Below are positions 54,450 through 63,561 of a stretch of 64,000 nucleotides of DNA, piece after piece. Both the position numbers and the translations under genes were made by a program. The first letter of the stretch is position 1. Each line of letters opens with the position of its first letter. Source of the stretch: Geopsychrobacter electrodiphilus DSM 16401 (GTDB taxonomy: Bacteria > Desulfobacterota > Desulfuromonadia > Desulfuromonadales > Geopsychrobacteraceae); the NCBI RefSeq assembly GCF_000384395.1, contig NZ_ARWE01000001.1:1824894-1888893 (forward strand). Reading direction: 5' to 3'. The notes beneath the pieces were generated by a model that saw only the letters and a program-made list of their open reading frames with translations, did no database searches and was not told the DNA's origin.

Positions 54450-56471
54450 TCAAAGATTCCTGCGCGGGATGGTTCTGTCCCAGCTCTGGCAGTAGACGCG
54501 GAAACCAGCCTCATAGGCGTCGAGGTCGGCCCGCAGGTAAAAATTTTCGGCATCGGATTGCAGGACGGTGCGGGTCACTGTCTTGACGTACCAGTCGCCA
54601 CGGCGCACGCCGCGCTCGCTGAGTACTTCGCCGCGTACCGAGTCGAAATCATCACCCTGAAAGCTGTACCATTCGCGTACGCACTTTTCCATTTCCAGAT
54701 CGATCTCCTTGATGCACACCACCCCTTCGTCCTTGAACACCTCGAGGGTCGAAACATCATTCTCCAGGTCGCGGATCACGCGCCAGTTTCGTTCGGTCAG
54801 GCCTAGTTGTTCTGTCCGTGGTTGCTGAGCCGCCTGCGGCTCGTCGAAGGTGCACAGCTTCTCAGCGGTGGGGTTGGCAACACGCACCGGCAGGATTACT
54901 CGACTGGCACCGGTCAAAACCGCAAGACAAACCGGGCGGGGGGGTGACCAGGCCAACGGCCAGTATGAGGTCGACACCGAGATGCGGAAACGGTGCCCGG
55001 CCGGGAAAGTCTGGGCGATATTGTTGAGCTTGATCTGAACCCGGTACTGACGTCCCACCTCGAGCGGCGCCGGCTGCTCGTGACTGTCACGATGGGTCAG
55101 GTTAAGCATGCCGTAGGTGACCCGGGTCGCTTTGTCGTCGGCTGCGATATCCGACAGTCGAACCGCCACCATGGCTACCGGCTGATCGGCGGAAAGGACC
55201 AGCTCGACCAGCGGCTGGCCGAGGATCTCCATGGTCTCCAACAGGACTTCGCTATCGAAGGTCAAGGCGCCTCCGTCCTCCTGACGTTGGTCGTGGGGAA
55301 GATCCGGCGCGGCACTGTAGGAACACCACTTGCCGGCAAAAAGCCCGACGCTTAAGGGTGAGCGGATAGTTTCGATCACTTCAGGGGCGTGTCCGAAGCC
55401 GGGGACGATACCGCGCCAGCCGAGGGTAAAGGATTTCGATTGAATGTTTGGCGAGGGCCAACTGGACTCTGTCACCCAGCGACCCGGACGGGTCTTGTAG
55501 CTGGTGGTCGGCGGCACGCTGTCGAGCATGTAGGCCCGCAGCATCGGTTCATCCATGATCCCGTTCGGTTGGTCTTTCAGCCAGTAATCCCACCAGCGCA
55601 CCACCTCCTGCAGGAAGCCGATCGCGGGGCCGGGGATGCCGTCGTGCGGATAACGGTGACTCCAGGGGCCGACCAAGCCAAGACGCGGACAGTCGAGGTG
55701 CTCAAGCATGCGGAAGACCGCATTGGTATAGCCGTCGGCCCAGCCGCTGACCGTCATCACCGGGGTCTTAAGCGCACTGAAATCCTCACAAATCGAGCCG
55801 TGCTGCCAGTAAGCGTCGCGCTGCTGATGGCGCATCCAGGTGTCGAGCCAGAGGTCAGTCTGCTTGAGCCGCTCGAACCACATATCGCGCCAGGCGTCGC
55901 CGACGATCTGCGGGTCAGGCGGCATCGAATTGTAGGCAAACATGACACCGGCCCAGGAGAGGTTGTCGCCGAGCAGGCAGCCCCCCATGTAGTGCACGTC
56001 ATCGGCATAACGGTCGTCGGTCGAGGCGACACTGACAACCGCCTTCAGCTCCGGCGGTTGCCTGGCCGCGAGCTGCAGGCCATTGAACCCTCCCCAGGAG
56101 ATGCCGATGATGCCGACCTTGCCGTTGCACCAGGGTTGCTCAGCCAGCCAGCGCAGGATCTGCTCACCGTCGGCCAGTTCCTGCTCCAGGTATTCGCCCT
56201 GCAACAGCCCCTCGGAATCGCCGCTGCCGCGTAGATCAACCCGCAGCGCCGCGTAGCCGTGCCCCGCCTGGTAGTGATGCAGTCCGGTGTCGCGCAGGCG
56301 GGTGAAGTCGCGCTTGCGGTAAGGGATGTATTCGAGGATAGCCGGAACCGGATTCTGCTCGGCCCCCTGCGGCAGCCAGAGTCGACCCGCCAAGCGGACG
56401 CCGTCGGCCATCGGGATCCATAGGTTCTCGATCGTCTTGACCTGGCAGGGGAAGGAGTCAATGTATTGCAT
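54450..56471 (-). CDS. CocE/NonD family hydrolase
   Basis: 673 aa. N-terminal alpha/beta-hydrolase domain (about residues 1-330) with nucleophile Ser in GISWGGFNG (about 122-130) and DLRGSGDSEG (about 78-87); the C-terminal X-Pro dipeptidyl-peptidase-type jelly roll (about 345-560) includes FPAGHRFRISVSTSYWPL. Members hydrolyse esters, acyl groups or peptide N-termini; the substrate is not predictable. No signal peptide, so cytoplasmic. The ATG follows the stop of the ATP-grasp gene with no gap, so the two are co-translated and probably act on the same compound. Confidence 0.85.
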   Translation of the reverse strand: MQYIDSFPCQVKTIENLWIPMADGVRLAGRLWLPQGAEQNPVPAILEYIPYRKRDFTRLRDTGLHHYQAGHGYAALRVDLRGSGDSEGLLQGEYLEQELADGEQILRWLAEQPWCNGKVGIIGISWGGFNGLQLAARQPPELKAVVSVASTDDRYADDVHYMGGCLLGDNLSWAGVMFAYNSMPPDPQIVGDAWRDMWFERLKQTDLWLDTWMRHQQRDAYWQHGSICEDFSALKTPVMTVSGWADGYTNAVFRMLEHLDCPRLGLVGPWSHRYPHDGIPGPAIGFLQEVVRWWDYWLKDQPNGIMDEPMLRAYMLDSVPPTTSYKTRPGRWVTESSWPSPNIQSKSFTLGWRGIVPGFGHAPEVIETIRSPLSVGLFAGKWCSYSAAPDLPHDQRQEDGGALTFDSEVLLETMEILGQPLVELVLSADQPVAMVAVRLSDIAADDKATRVTYGMLNLTHRDSHEQPAPLEVGRQYRVQIKLNNIAQTFPAGHRFRISVSTSYWPLAWSPPRPVCLAVLTGASRVILPVRVANPTAEKLCTFDEPQAAQQPRTEQLGLTERNWRVIRDLENDVSTLEVFKDEGVVCIKEIDLEMEKCVREWYSFQGDDFDSVRGEVLSERGVRRGDWYVKTVTRTVLQSDAENFYLRADLDAYEAGFRVYCQSWDRTIPRRNL

Positions 56472-57773
56472 TTATATCGCCTGCGCGGTAAGTGGCTCGA
56501 ATTCGAAGGGCAGCATCTCCAGGCAGCGCTGCTGCTTGGAAAGAAGTTCCTCTTCGCTTTTTCCACCGATGAAGATATTGGCGTACTCGAAGCTGTAGCT
56601 GTCTGAATCGGTGAACTCCGAGAGCCGGTCACCCTCTTTGACCCAGACCATGACCAGGACTCCATCGATTTCCTGCTGCATAGCTGCGATCTCAACGGCC
56701 CGCGGCACGCGTCTTACCCAGGCATCACCTGCATAACGTCGCACCATGAACTTGGTCGCCATCGGGTAAGCGCCTGCTCCGCGTGGATAGTTGGGCTGAA
56801 TTCCGAGTGCTACTTCCAGCATAACCTCCTGCTGTGAGGCTCCTTCAACCAGATGAAAAAGCGGGCAATGCGATTTGGAGATGCGTGGATTGATTTCGAG
56901 CAGGGAGATGCGCCCAGTTTGCGGATCGTGGAAGAATTCGATGTTGAACGGTTCGTTGTTGAGACCGGTGCGACGCATGACCTGCAATGTGACTTCGATC
57001 ATGCGCTGCTGGACCTCTTGCGGCAGTCGCGAGGGGTAATGGTAACGGCTGAAACTCGAGCGATTTGTTTCGCGTAGCGAGTCGATCACGCCGAAAACCC
57101 GCGGTTCACCGTGAAAGACATAGCCTTCCAGGGTGCATTGATGTTGCGCGGTTATGATCTCCTCGGCCAGGCAATGGTTGCCGTCAACTGCAGCGATTTC
57201 CCCAGGAACCTCGGCGCGCTGGAAGAGGTAATTAAACGGATCGGAAAAGCGTCCGATGCGCTGCCTGATCAGGGGGGTCGCCGCATGGAAATCAGCGGGA
57301 CACTCGATGCGGAAACCGAGGATCGATGAATGGGCTTTAACCGGTTTGATCCAGAAGGGGAAATCGAGATCAATCCGGGAGAGTGGATCAGCGGCGAAGG
57401 GGTCGAAGGCGGAAACCCGGGGAATCATCTCAGGCACTACTTCGCGCTGGATAGCGCGGCTCCAGAGCTTGTGTTCGCAGCGTAAGATGCTTTCAAGGGA
57501 GGTCGTTGGCAGTCCGGCTGCCCGCCGCAGGGTCGGCAACATCAGGGTGGTCGGAAAATCCCAGTATGAGACGATGGCGTCGACCCGACCTTCGAAACGC
57601 TCCAGCTGACGAGATGCTGTGGCCAGCAGTTCTGGCATCGAATAGTTTGCGGCCGCGATGATTTTTCGTGGGGGGAGCAGAGAGTGGTAGCGGTAACTGT
57701 CGGCCTGGCGAATTGTGCCGAAGAGAGCATTGGTAAAATCATCAAGGGCAAGGACAAAGATATTCTTCTTCAT
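56472..57773 (-). CDS. ATP-grasp family ligase
   Basis: 433 aa from ATG at 57773 (GGAG six bases upstream). The central ATP-grasp fold runs from about residue 105 to 325; the lysine in FPFWIKPVKAHSS (about 146), a cover strand EIAAVDGNHCLAEEIITA and the metal-binding FNIEFFHDPQTGRISLLEINPRIS (about 285-308) are visible. ATP-grasp enzymes join a carboxylate to an amine or thiol through an acyl phosphate. Nearest in feel are the PurK/CarB-type ligases of peptide-like metabolites. With the adjoining CocE hydrolase it may make, and the partner unmake, an amide or ester; this is inference. Confidence 0.78.
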   Translation of the reverse strand: MKKNIFVLALDDFTNALFGTIRQADSYRYHSLLPPRKIIAAANYSMPELLATASRQLERFEGRVDAIVSYWDFPTTLMLPTLRRAAGLPTTSLESILRCEHKLWSRAIQREVVPEMIPRVSAFDPFAADPLSRIDLDFPFWIKPVKAHSSILGFRIECPADFHAATPLIRQRIGRFSDPFNYLFQRAEVPGEIAAVDGNHCLAEEIITAQHQCTLEGYVFHGEPRVFGVIDSLRETNRSSFSRYHYPSRLPQEVQQRMIEVTLQVMRRTGLNNEPFNIEFFHDPQTGRISLLEINPRISKSHCPLFHLVEGASQQEVMLEVALGIQPNYPRGAGAYPMATKFMVRRYAGDAWVRRVPRAVEIAAMQQEIDGVLVMVWVKEGDRLSEFTDSDSYSFEYANIFIGGKSEEELLSKQQRCLEMLPFEFEPLTAQAI

Positions 57774-57883
57774 CAACGACTCCTAGCGACTTTAATTTCG
57801 CACTTGTTACACTCTACCCCGAAATATCGTGGTTCACAATAGCCCTTGCCTCAGGTTTGCGTTTCAGGTGGTAGCTAGACGCA

Positions 57884-57964
57884 GCGAGCCGGGTTTGATT
57901 CAGATCTGGGGAATCTGCGCGGTCTACCAACTACTAAATTCGATGGTAGACCCCAGTGGCTCGC
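57884..57964. other. Nested inverted repeats (structured element)
   Basis: An outer pair GCGAGCC (57884-57890) and GGCTCGC (57958-57964) encloses a perfect 9-bp inner stem GGTCTACCA (57921-57929) and TGGTAGACC (57944-57952) with a 14-base loop. The closing 7-bp helix recalls a tRNA acceptor stem, but the T-arm and CCA end are absent. It lies in the gap between two divergent transcription units, and could be a regulatory RNA, a processed leader or a tRNA-derived scar. A separate palindrome GAAGCATGCTTC follows at 58013-58024. Confidence 0.4.
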
Positions 57965-58183
57965 GCGACCTTTTCATCGATCAGGTAAAAAGGGAGAGCC
58001 ACTCTTTACACTGAAGCATGCTTCGCTCCACAATTAAAACGGTAAGGCGCGAAAAGCAGGGAGATCATCGCCAATCCCGGCCATTGTCTTGCTGAAATGC
58101 TATGCTTGGAGTCTATTCGGTGGAGAAGGAGTAATGGCCGGTGCCTCAGCGTTAGCCGGGTACTTGACAGTCGAGGAGATCAG

Positions 58184-59092
58184 ATGAAAAGAGCTGTTCT
58201 TGCGTTGATAGTGAGTTTGTTTTTGCTGCCGCTCACGGCTTTCGGGGTCGAGATCACCTCGATCTATCCCGCGGTTGCCTTTGTCGGGACTCCGGTCACG
58301 ATCATTGGCGGCCCGTTCACTTCAAAGGTGATGGTCGAGCTGGGAAATCAACAGATTCACCCCGACCTCATTAACCCTCGTCAGTTGATTTTTATTACCC
58401 CCCAGCTTCCTGTCGGTGAATATTCCTTATTTCTGCGCGACGCAGGGCAGGCATCGCAGCAGACCTACAGCTTGCGTATCGAGTTTCCGCCCCCCAGCAT
58501 CACCTCTTTAACTCCAGCCAGCCTGGACGAATGTGCGACACCGGAACAGCAGCGCGTCAGCCTGCACGGAGAAAATATCCAAAAAGGAGCGCAATTGCTT
58601 CTGAACGGAGCAGTGATCCCTGCTGCCCGGGAGGAAGATCTGTCTTATAGTTTTACCCCCCCGACTCTGCCAGCCGGGAGCTATGGCGTGCAGTTGGTGA
58701 ATCCCGATGGGAAACGATCGCTGCCGTACACCCTTGAGTTCAACGGGCGGCCTGAAATCGAAAGCATCAGTGAAGGGGAAAATTTCGTGAATTATTATCA
58801 GGTCATCATTCGCGGCAAAAATTTCTCCCATAATTCAGTGCTGCTGGTCAAAGAGTATCCTGGCGGTTTTTCAGATTACCCCCCGCGGCAGCGCTTTATC
58901 CCGGTGCAGGGCAGAAGAACCTCACCCAACGGGGGCACATCCAGAGAACAGGCGGAAAACGTTATTTATCAGGATTGTCATAGCCTGATCTATAATAGAT
59001 ATCCCGCCTTCAACCAGGCTATGCGGATCGTTTTTCAGGTCGGCAACCCTGACGGCCGACAAACCGCACCCTACGAGACCTCACTGCCCTAG
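58184..59092 (+). CDS. Exported IPT/TIG-domain protein
   Basis: 302 aa from ATG at 58184 (GAGGAG upstream). The signal peptide is cut near AFGVE (about residue 20). Three Ig-like IPT/TIG repeats follow (about 21-100, 105-190 and 195-300); each opens with a SIYPAVAFVG, ITSLTPASL or IESISEGEN-type motif and ends with VGEYSLFL, AGSYGVQLVNPDG or a related strand. Such repeats bind proteins or sugars at the cell surface. Function unknown; no gene close by on the same strand. Confidence 0.75.
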   Translation: MKRAVLALIVSLFLLPLTAFGVEITSIYPAVAFVGTPVTIIGGPFTSKVMVELGNQQIHPDLINPRQLIFITPQLPVGEYSLFLRDAGQASQQTYSLRIEFPPPSITSLTPASLDECATPEQQRVSLHGENIQKGAQLLLNGAVIPAAREEDLSYSFTPPTLPAGSYGVQLVNPDGKRSLPYTLEFNGRPEIESISEGENFVNYYQVIIRGKNFSHNSVLLVKEYPGGFSDYPPRQRFIPVQGRRTSPNGGTSREQAENVIYQDCHSLIYNRYPAFNQAMRIVFQVGNPDGRQTAPYETSLP

Positions 59093-59266
59093 AAGGCTGC
59101 AAACGAGCCAAAAACGGAGCTCTCTGAGGTTGGCAAAGGGGTTATGGTAACCCCTGAAGAAAGGATGCTGGGGGGACCAATCATGACCCTCTGAGTTTAA
59201 TGACTGGGCGTGGTGACACGATTTGACTTGCGGAGATTCGCAGGAAACCCCCGGGAAATACTGGCA

Positions 59267-59656
59267 TTACAAGACACCTTCGGCTTTGACCGTTGAACTC
59301 AGGGGTTCAATGCCGGGGGTCGTGGCTACACATTGCCAGACATCACCCCGTCTGAATTCCTGTCCTTTACGGGCTTCTACATTAACCTGAACCAGGCGCT
59401 GCGGACTCCGAGAATTTACCGACACCTCTCTTTTGGATGTTCCAAGCAGACGAATTGAACTTTCAGACAACTTCCGGCTCACATAACAATCAACAGTGAT
59501 GCGGGAAGGGAATGAACTTGTTTCAAACCCTGTGATGCTGACCGGCACTTTAAATATAATCTGGGTGGAATTGGCCAACGCTGGCATTTGACTGGCGAAC
59601 AGCAACAGCCCGGTAAAAACAAAAATTTCCCCTGTTATTTTCAGTATTGTTTTCAT
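59267..59656 (-). CDS. Exported protein of unknown function
   Basis: 129 aa. The signal peptide (about 1-29, ending PALAN) is clear. The mature part looks beta-rich (IIFKVPVSITGFETSSFPS, then RITVDCYVSRK) and has two cysteines (DCYV and WQCV) that may pair. It sits 57 bp behind the repeat-containing exported protein gene, in the same direction, so the two are probably one operon. Confidence 0.6.
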   Translation of the reverse strand: MKTILKITGEIFVFTGLLLFASQMPALANSTQIIFKVPVSITGFETSSFPSRITVDCYVSRKLSESSIRLLGTSKREVSVNSRSPQRLVQVNVEARKGQEFRRGDVWQCVATTPGIEPLSSTVKAEGVL

Positions 59657-59713
59657 CGTTTACCCCTTTTTTACTGCAGTTTGATCCGGTGACTACTTCT
59701 GCACATTAACAGG

Positions 59714-60223
59714 TCATCGCCGGCCGTTTAAGAGTAATGGCCCTGTTTTAATGATATGCGGTGTGGATTGAGCACCAACCAGGCGCAATGCCATTGTTTT
59801 AATAATGTGTGGTGCGGATTGAGCACCAACCAACGTTAGCGGGTTTGTCGTTATGGTACCCGACACACCTACAGACTGTGATGGGTCGATTTGCATCTGG
59901 AGCCCGGAGTGTAAGGTGGATGGCGGGACTAGCGGCCCAACCAGGCGCAATGCCCTGGTTTTAATGATGTGCGGTGCGGATTGAGCCCCCACCAGTGTTA
60001 ACGGGGCTGTCGTAATGATCCGCACGCCCGGGATTGGCGGACTGGAAGTCGGTGCCTGTAGCCCGATGTTTAATGGGGCTGACGGAAGCTTCAATTGTTG
60101 TGGGGCCTCTGGCAGCTTTGGCGAAGAGATATTGGATGGATTCCACTTGGCTAACGCCTGCGTACATATCAACACACCCAGAACACAAAAGATGATGATC
60201 AGTCTGCGTTGGGGTTTTATCAT
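59714..60223 (-). CDS. Exported protein with internal repeats
   Basis: 169 aa. A signal peptide (about 8-25, ending ALAK) precedes a Pro/Leu-rich segment and then repeats of PLTLVGAQSAPHIIKT-xALRLVG: the block AQSAPHIIKT or AQSTPHIIKT appears three times and LTLVG/LRLVG five times. At DNA level the repeats are nearly exact (see the repeated CAATGCC and GGAT(T)GAGC words at 59770, 59815, 59950 and 59975 on the plus strand), so they are young or under gene conversion. No family recognised; a surface or secreted structural protein is possible. Upstream gene of a two-gene unit. Confidence 0.6.
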   Translation of the reverse strand: MIKPQRRLIIIFCVLGVLICTQALAKWNPSNISSPKLPEAPQQLKLPSAPLNIGLQAPTSSPPIPGVRIITTAPLTLVGAQSAPHIIKTRALRLVGPLVPPSTLHSGLQMQIDPSQSVGVSGTITTNPLTLVGAQSAPHIIKTMALRLVGAQSTPHIIKTGPLLLNGRR

Positions 60224-60411
60224 TCGATCGCCATTTCAATGGTGGGGAAGATGTTACCTTTTCACTGCGAATATACCCGAACGCTCTGCTGATCGTTCAG
60301 ACTACTGAAGTATAGCGGTCAAGCCTGCCATGTTGCAAACTTGAACGCGATATATGAAGAGAAGCGTTGAAGAAGCTTGAACCCCCTGCAACAGTAAGGC
60401 ATCATAAGCCC

Positions 60412-61698
60412 ATGCCGAAAACAGCCTTTAATGCCATCGAAAACAGTGTCAGCGCCTTCCTCGGCGGGGCTGGAGTCTCTCTGGTCGAACTCGAGAAGCC
60501 GGACGAGTTGCCTGAAGCGCGAGACCGCCGTGAGATCCTGGTCCGTTTAGTGTTCGACAAGGTCGCCTATCTGTTTAAGGCTAACCGCGACGAACTGGCC
60601 TTCACCACCACCGAGATCAGTTTCATTCAGGAGCTGCTGGCGGCCTTCGAAGGGCTGTACGGTGGCTTTTCGGCACAGGGCTATGCGGCGCATTTTCGCA
60701 CCGCCTTATTGACTTCACTCACCGATATTGCCGTAGCACGCTACCTGCGCGGGGATCGCAAAGGGGTGTTCTGGCCGGTGGAGAGTCTGATTCAGCTGCT
60801 GAAAAACCTCTCATATCAGCGCTATGAGGGGACCCCGGCGTCGACCGGTTTCCTGGTCTATCGCTCGCAGCTCGACGATTTTGTCGATTCGCTCAAGACC
60901 TCTCACTACAACTGGTTCGACCTGGGTAAGGCGCGGCAGCGCATCAGCGCCGATTTTTTTCGTAACCCGCTGACCTACCGTTTCGTCGACGGGCTACGGG
61001 CCCTGTTTGTGTGTGATATCCGCATGAACGTCAAAGGGACTATTCAGACCGGTTCGCCGCGCCCACGCAAGTCGATCGAACAGCTGGCCTGGCGCGATAC
61101 CCAGACCCTGCTCGGCAAGGCAGGGGAGGCGGCCTTTGCGATTTTTGTCAACGAGGTCTCGGAGGTCGAGGTCGTCCTCGATGGTGGCCGACTGCTGGTC
61201 TGGCGCAAGGGGGTTTGGGGGGTCTACGATCCTGATATCTTCCGCGAATTTTTCGCCGGCCATTTAGACAAGCGCTCGGTCCATTCCCTGATCGGCTCGA
61301 TCTACTCCCTGTCGAAGTCGCGCCACGGTACGGTGGTGCTGATCGCTGCTGAGGGGACCGATCTGGAGGCCTTGCGCAAGGGCTCGGTCGGCGGTCGTGG
61401 TTCTTTGAGCCGCGCGCTGATCGAACACGTGCGCGGCCGCAAGCTGGGCACCCTGAAACGCACCGGCGAGTTGAGCCGTATCCTCTCCTCGGACGGGATG
61501 ACAGTGATTAATCGCAAGGGGGAGCTGCTCGACACCGGGGTGATCGTCGATACCTCGCAGGTTAAGGGGCTAATCACCGGCGGAGGCCGCACCACCGCCG
61601 CCAGCGCGGCTTCACACTTCGGCCATGTGGTCAAGGTCTCTGAAGACGGACCGGTGGAGCTCTATCGCGCCGGCAAGCGGGTCTATCGTTTCGGCTGA
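60412..61698 (+). CDS. Divergent DisA_N (diadenylate cyclase-like) domain protein
   Basis: 428 aa from ATG 60412; a TTG at 60367 is an alternative. Neither has a strong ribosome site. The N-terminal ~200 residues look like a sensor region. The C-terminal part shows the DAC layout: HGTVVLIAAEG, then SSDGMTVINRKG (about 359), GVIVDTSQVKG, TGGGRTTAASAASHFG (about 385-400), KVSEDGPVELYRAGKRV. In true cyclases this is DGA, then GTRHRTA. Here DGA is DGM and the RHR triad is GRT, so activity is uncertain. I know of sensor-DAC fusions (DACN families) but cannot place this one. Confidence 0.6.
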   Translation: MPKTAFNAIENSVSAFLGGAGVSLVELEKPDELPEARDRREILVRLVFDKVAYLFKANRDELAFTTTEISFIQELLAAFEGLYGGFSAQGYAAHFRTALLTSLTDIAVARYLRGDRKGVFWPVESLIQLLKNLSYQRYEGTPASTGFLVYRSQLDDFVDSLKTSHYNWFDLGKARQRISADFFRNPLTYRFVDGLRALFVCDIRMNVKGTIQTGSPRPRKSIEQLAWRDTQTLLGKAGEAAFAIFVNEVSEVEVVLDGGRLLVWRKGVWGVYDPDIFREFFAGHLDKRSVHSLIGSIYSLSKSRHGTVVLIAAEGTDLEALRKGSVGGRGSLSRALIEHVRGRKLGTLKRTGELSRILSSDGMTVINRKGELLDTGVIVDTSQVKGLITGGGRTTAASAASHFGHVVKVSEDGPVELYRAGKRVYRFG

Positions 61699-61721
61699 CC
61701 GGCAGGCGGGATTGTAAGCGC

Positions 61722-61751
61722 GAAGTTCCGGGGACATCATACTTAATTCAC
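61722..61751 (+). repeat. REP-like motif copy
   Basis: AGTTCCGGGGACATCATACT followed by TAATTCACA is a further copy of the repeat seen at 12469-12820 and 16157. It lies 24 bp after the stop of the DAC-like gene. The following 325 bp (61752-62075) hold no gene I can support; a 68-codon frame from TTG 61777 and a hydrophobic stretch near 61990-62060 could be remnants of an older gene. Confidence 0.65.
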
Positions 61752-62075
61752 AAGGAGCATCACAGTTACGCAGCAATTGCGAGATACTGACGCCGCCACG
61801 GTCGGCGCGTTTTTTCAACAAGCTCATCTCGTTATCATTGACCCGTCAGGAAATGCCGTCCCCGCGCTGCGACACGGGGATTTTGTCTTGCGGGAGTCGT
61901 TGATCATCAATGGGTATGTCAACGAATGCTGCGCAGAACTCGCACTGCTGCCTGCCACCGCGCAGTTGCGCGGCCAGGCTTGACTTCGGGGCGTTTGTGG
62001 TGCTCATCTTTTCGGCAGCCATTATCCTGGGGCTTATGGCCAGACCTTGTTGACACCACCGGAGACTTCAATGAG

Positions 62076-62690
62076 ATGAGTACGTCAAGATTTGATCCGC
62101 TGAAAGTCTATCGTTATGACGCTGACAGCGGCCGCTATAATATCGACATAGATCTGGATTACTATCGCGAGCTCTACAGTGAGTGGGATTTTTCTCCCCA
62201 GCATAATCGGGATCTGGACGGGAATCTGTTCAAATATCTGGTGGATTGCAGCGATGAAATCCCGGTGCGCTATCCGGTGGCGATCGCCATAAACCTGCCC
62301 GCTAATGTCTATGATGCGACCAGAGAAGAACGCGCCACCCAAGGATTTCATAATTTCTTCACCTATCAGATCCGGCGCGAAAAGAATCGCTATCGATATT
62401 ATTATTCCAAGATTATCAAGTACCTGTGTATCGGCGCTCTCCTGCTGATTGCGGCCTCGATGCTGGAGAATTTTTTCTCTGGACTCGACCACACCGATTT
62501 GCTTGTGCAGGGGCTGGTCATTGGCGCCTGGGTATCTATCTGGGAAGTCTTTTCGGTGATATTTTTCAACCTGTCTGATCACCGCAAGAAAATCAGATCA
62601 TTCAGGCGCCTGCTTGACGCAGAGATCGTTTATCGGTATCGACCCGATTCGGAATCGGCGAGTCCCAACCCTGATGAAGCAGATCTGTAG
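62076..62690 (+). CDS. Two-helix membrane protein of unknown function
   Basis: 204 aa. A soluble, acidic N-terminal half (DIDLDYYRELYSEWDFSPQH) is followed by two hydrophobic helices (about residues 112-135 and 142-165; IIKYLCIGALLLIAASML and LVQGLVIGAWVSIWEVFSVI) and a basic C-terminal part (DHRKKIRSFRRLLDAEIVYRY). An inner-membrane protein with both ends in the cytoplasm is likely. GGAG lies 11 bases before the ATG. I do not recognise the family, though similar proteins accompany many stress or phage-response loci. Confidence 0.6.
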   Translation: MSTSRFDPLKVYRYDADSGRYNIDIDLDYYRELYSEWDFSPQHNRDLDGNLFKYLVDCSDEIPVRYPVAIAINLPANVYDATREERATQGFHNFFTYQIRREKNRYRYYYSKIIKYLCIGALLLIAASMLENFFSGLDHTDLLVQGLVIGAWVSIWEVFSVIFFNLSDHRKKIRSFRRLLDAEIVYRYRPDSESASPNPDEADL

Positions 62691-62802
62691 ATTTCAGAAA
62701 AAACACTGAGTGCTATTTGCTGATGGTCGTTATCTGAAGGGCCAAATTTGAACCGCGATACCTGCGAAATTCTGACATCAACCGATACATATTTTCGGCT
62801 AA

Positions 62803-63516
62803 TCAAACCCTGCCTCCCAGCTCAATCGACAAAAATTCTTCTTTCGCCATCATCGCCCACTGCAACCTCTCATCCAGGGGCTCAGACGAGATAAAACAGG
62901 AGTCTTCAGCATAGGCTTTGTAGAGCGAGTAGTAGTCCGGTTCTTTGGTGAAATCACGATAGGCGAATAATTTTACGCCATCACTGAAGAGGCAATTCAG
63001 GGCCGAAAATTTATGCCTTTGCTGGATAACCGTCGCCGTATCAAGAAAATCCTGACCCAGCTCCCGCGCCTTGCCACTCATGACGTGATAAAAGAACACT
63101 TCCGTATCGCGGGCGTCTGCACCGAGTCCCGGCAGACTTATGTCGGGAATCAGCCCCTGATAGTCGTAGACCACGCCGTTGTGAAAAAATACGCTGTTGC
63201 CGAGATAAAAAGGGTGGGCGTGTCGGATGTTGGAGGTGTCGGTCCAGGCTGATTTTCGCAGGTGCAGGATCATCAGGGGTGAGGTCCGGGCGGTACTGAG
63301 GATGCCGATGACCTTGTCGGTCTCTTTGAGCAGGTTGACCCCGCTTTTATGGACGACCAGTTTCCCGTTCTGGTAGAAGGCTAATCCCCAGCCATCCTCA
63401 TGTCCGGGCGGGTCTTCGGCCATGACCTGGCCGCTGCGCGCGAGCTCGCAGAAACGGGCGACGATCTGCTCATGTTTTACATAATCAAAATGGGTGATCC
63501 CCAGAACCCTGCACAT
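62803..63516 (-). CDS. Class II glutamine amidotransferase (YafJ-type)
   Basis: 237 aa from ATG at 63516, chosen because the catalytic cysteine must be residue 2 (MCRVLG) and GAGAGGCAG lies four bases upstream. Further Ntn-hydrolase motifs: HEDGWGLAFYQNGK (about 48-61), HLRKSA (about 95-100), and HAHPFYLGNSVFFHNGVV (about 107-124), where the NG and following glycines form the oxyanion hole. It would release ammonia from glutamine, the acceptor being unknown, as no synthase domain is attached. Confidence 0.85.
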   Translation of the reverse strand: MCRVLGITHFDYVKHEQIVARFCELARSGQVMAEDPPGHEDGWGLAFYQNGKLVVHKSGVNLLKETDKVIGILSTARTSPLMILHLRKSAWTDTSNIRHAHPFYLGNSVFFHNGVVYDYQGLIPDISLPGLGADARDTEVFFYHVMSGKARELGQDFLDTATVIQQRHKFSALNCLFSDGVKLFAYRDFTKEPDYYSLYKAYAEDSCFISSEPLDERLQWAMMAKEEFLSIELGGRV

Positions 63517-63561
63517 AACTCTGCCTCTCAAATACCCTGATTTTTGCATGATTCTGCAATG

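Noticed and set aside
57884-57964. tRNA gene
   Set aside because: A 7-bp closing stem exists, but no T-arm, anticodon arm or CCA end can be drawn.
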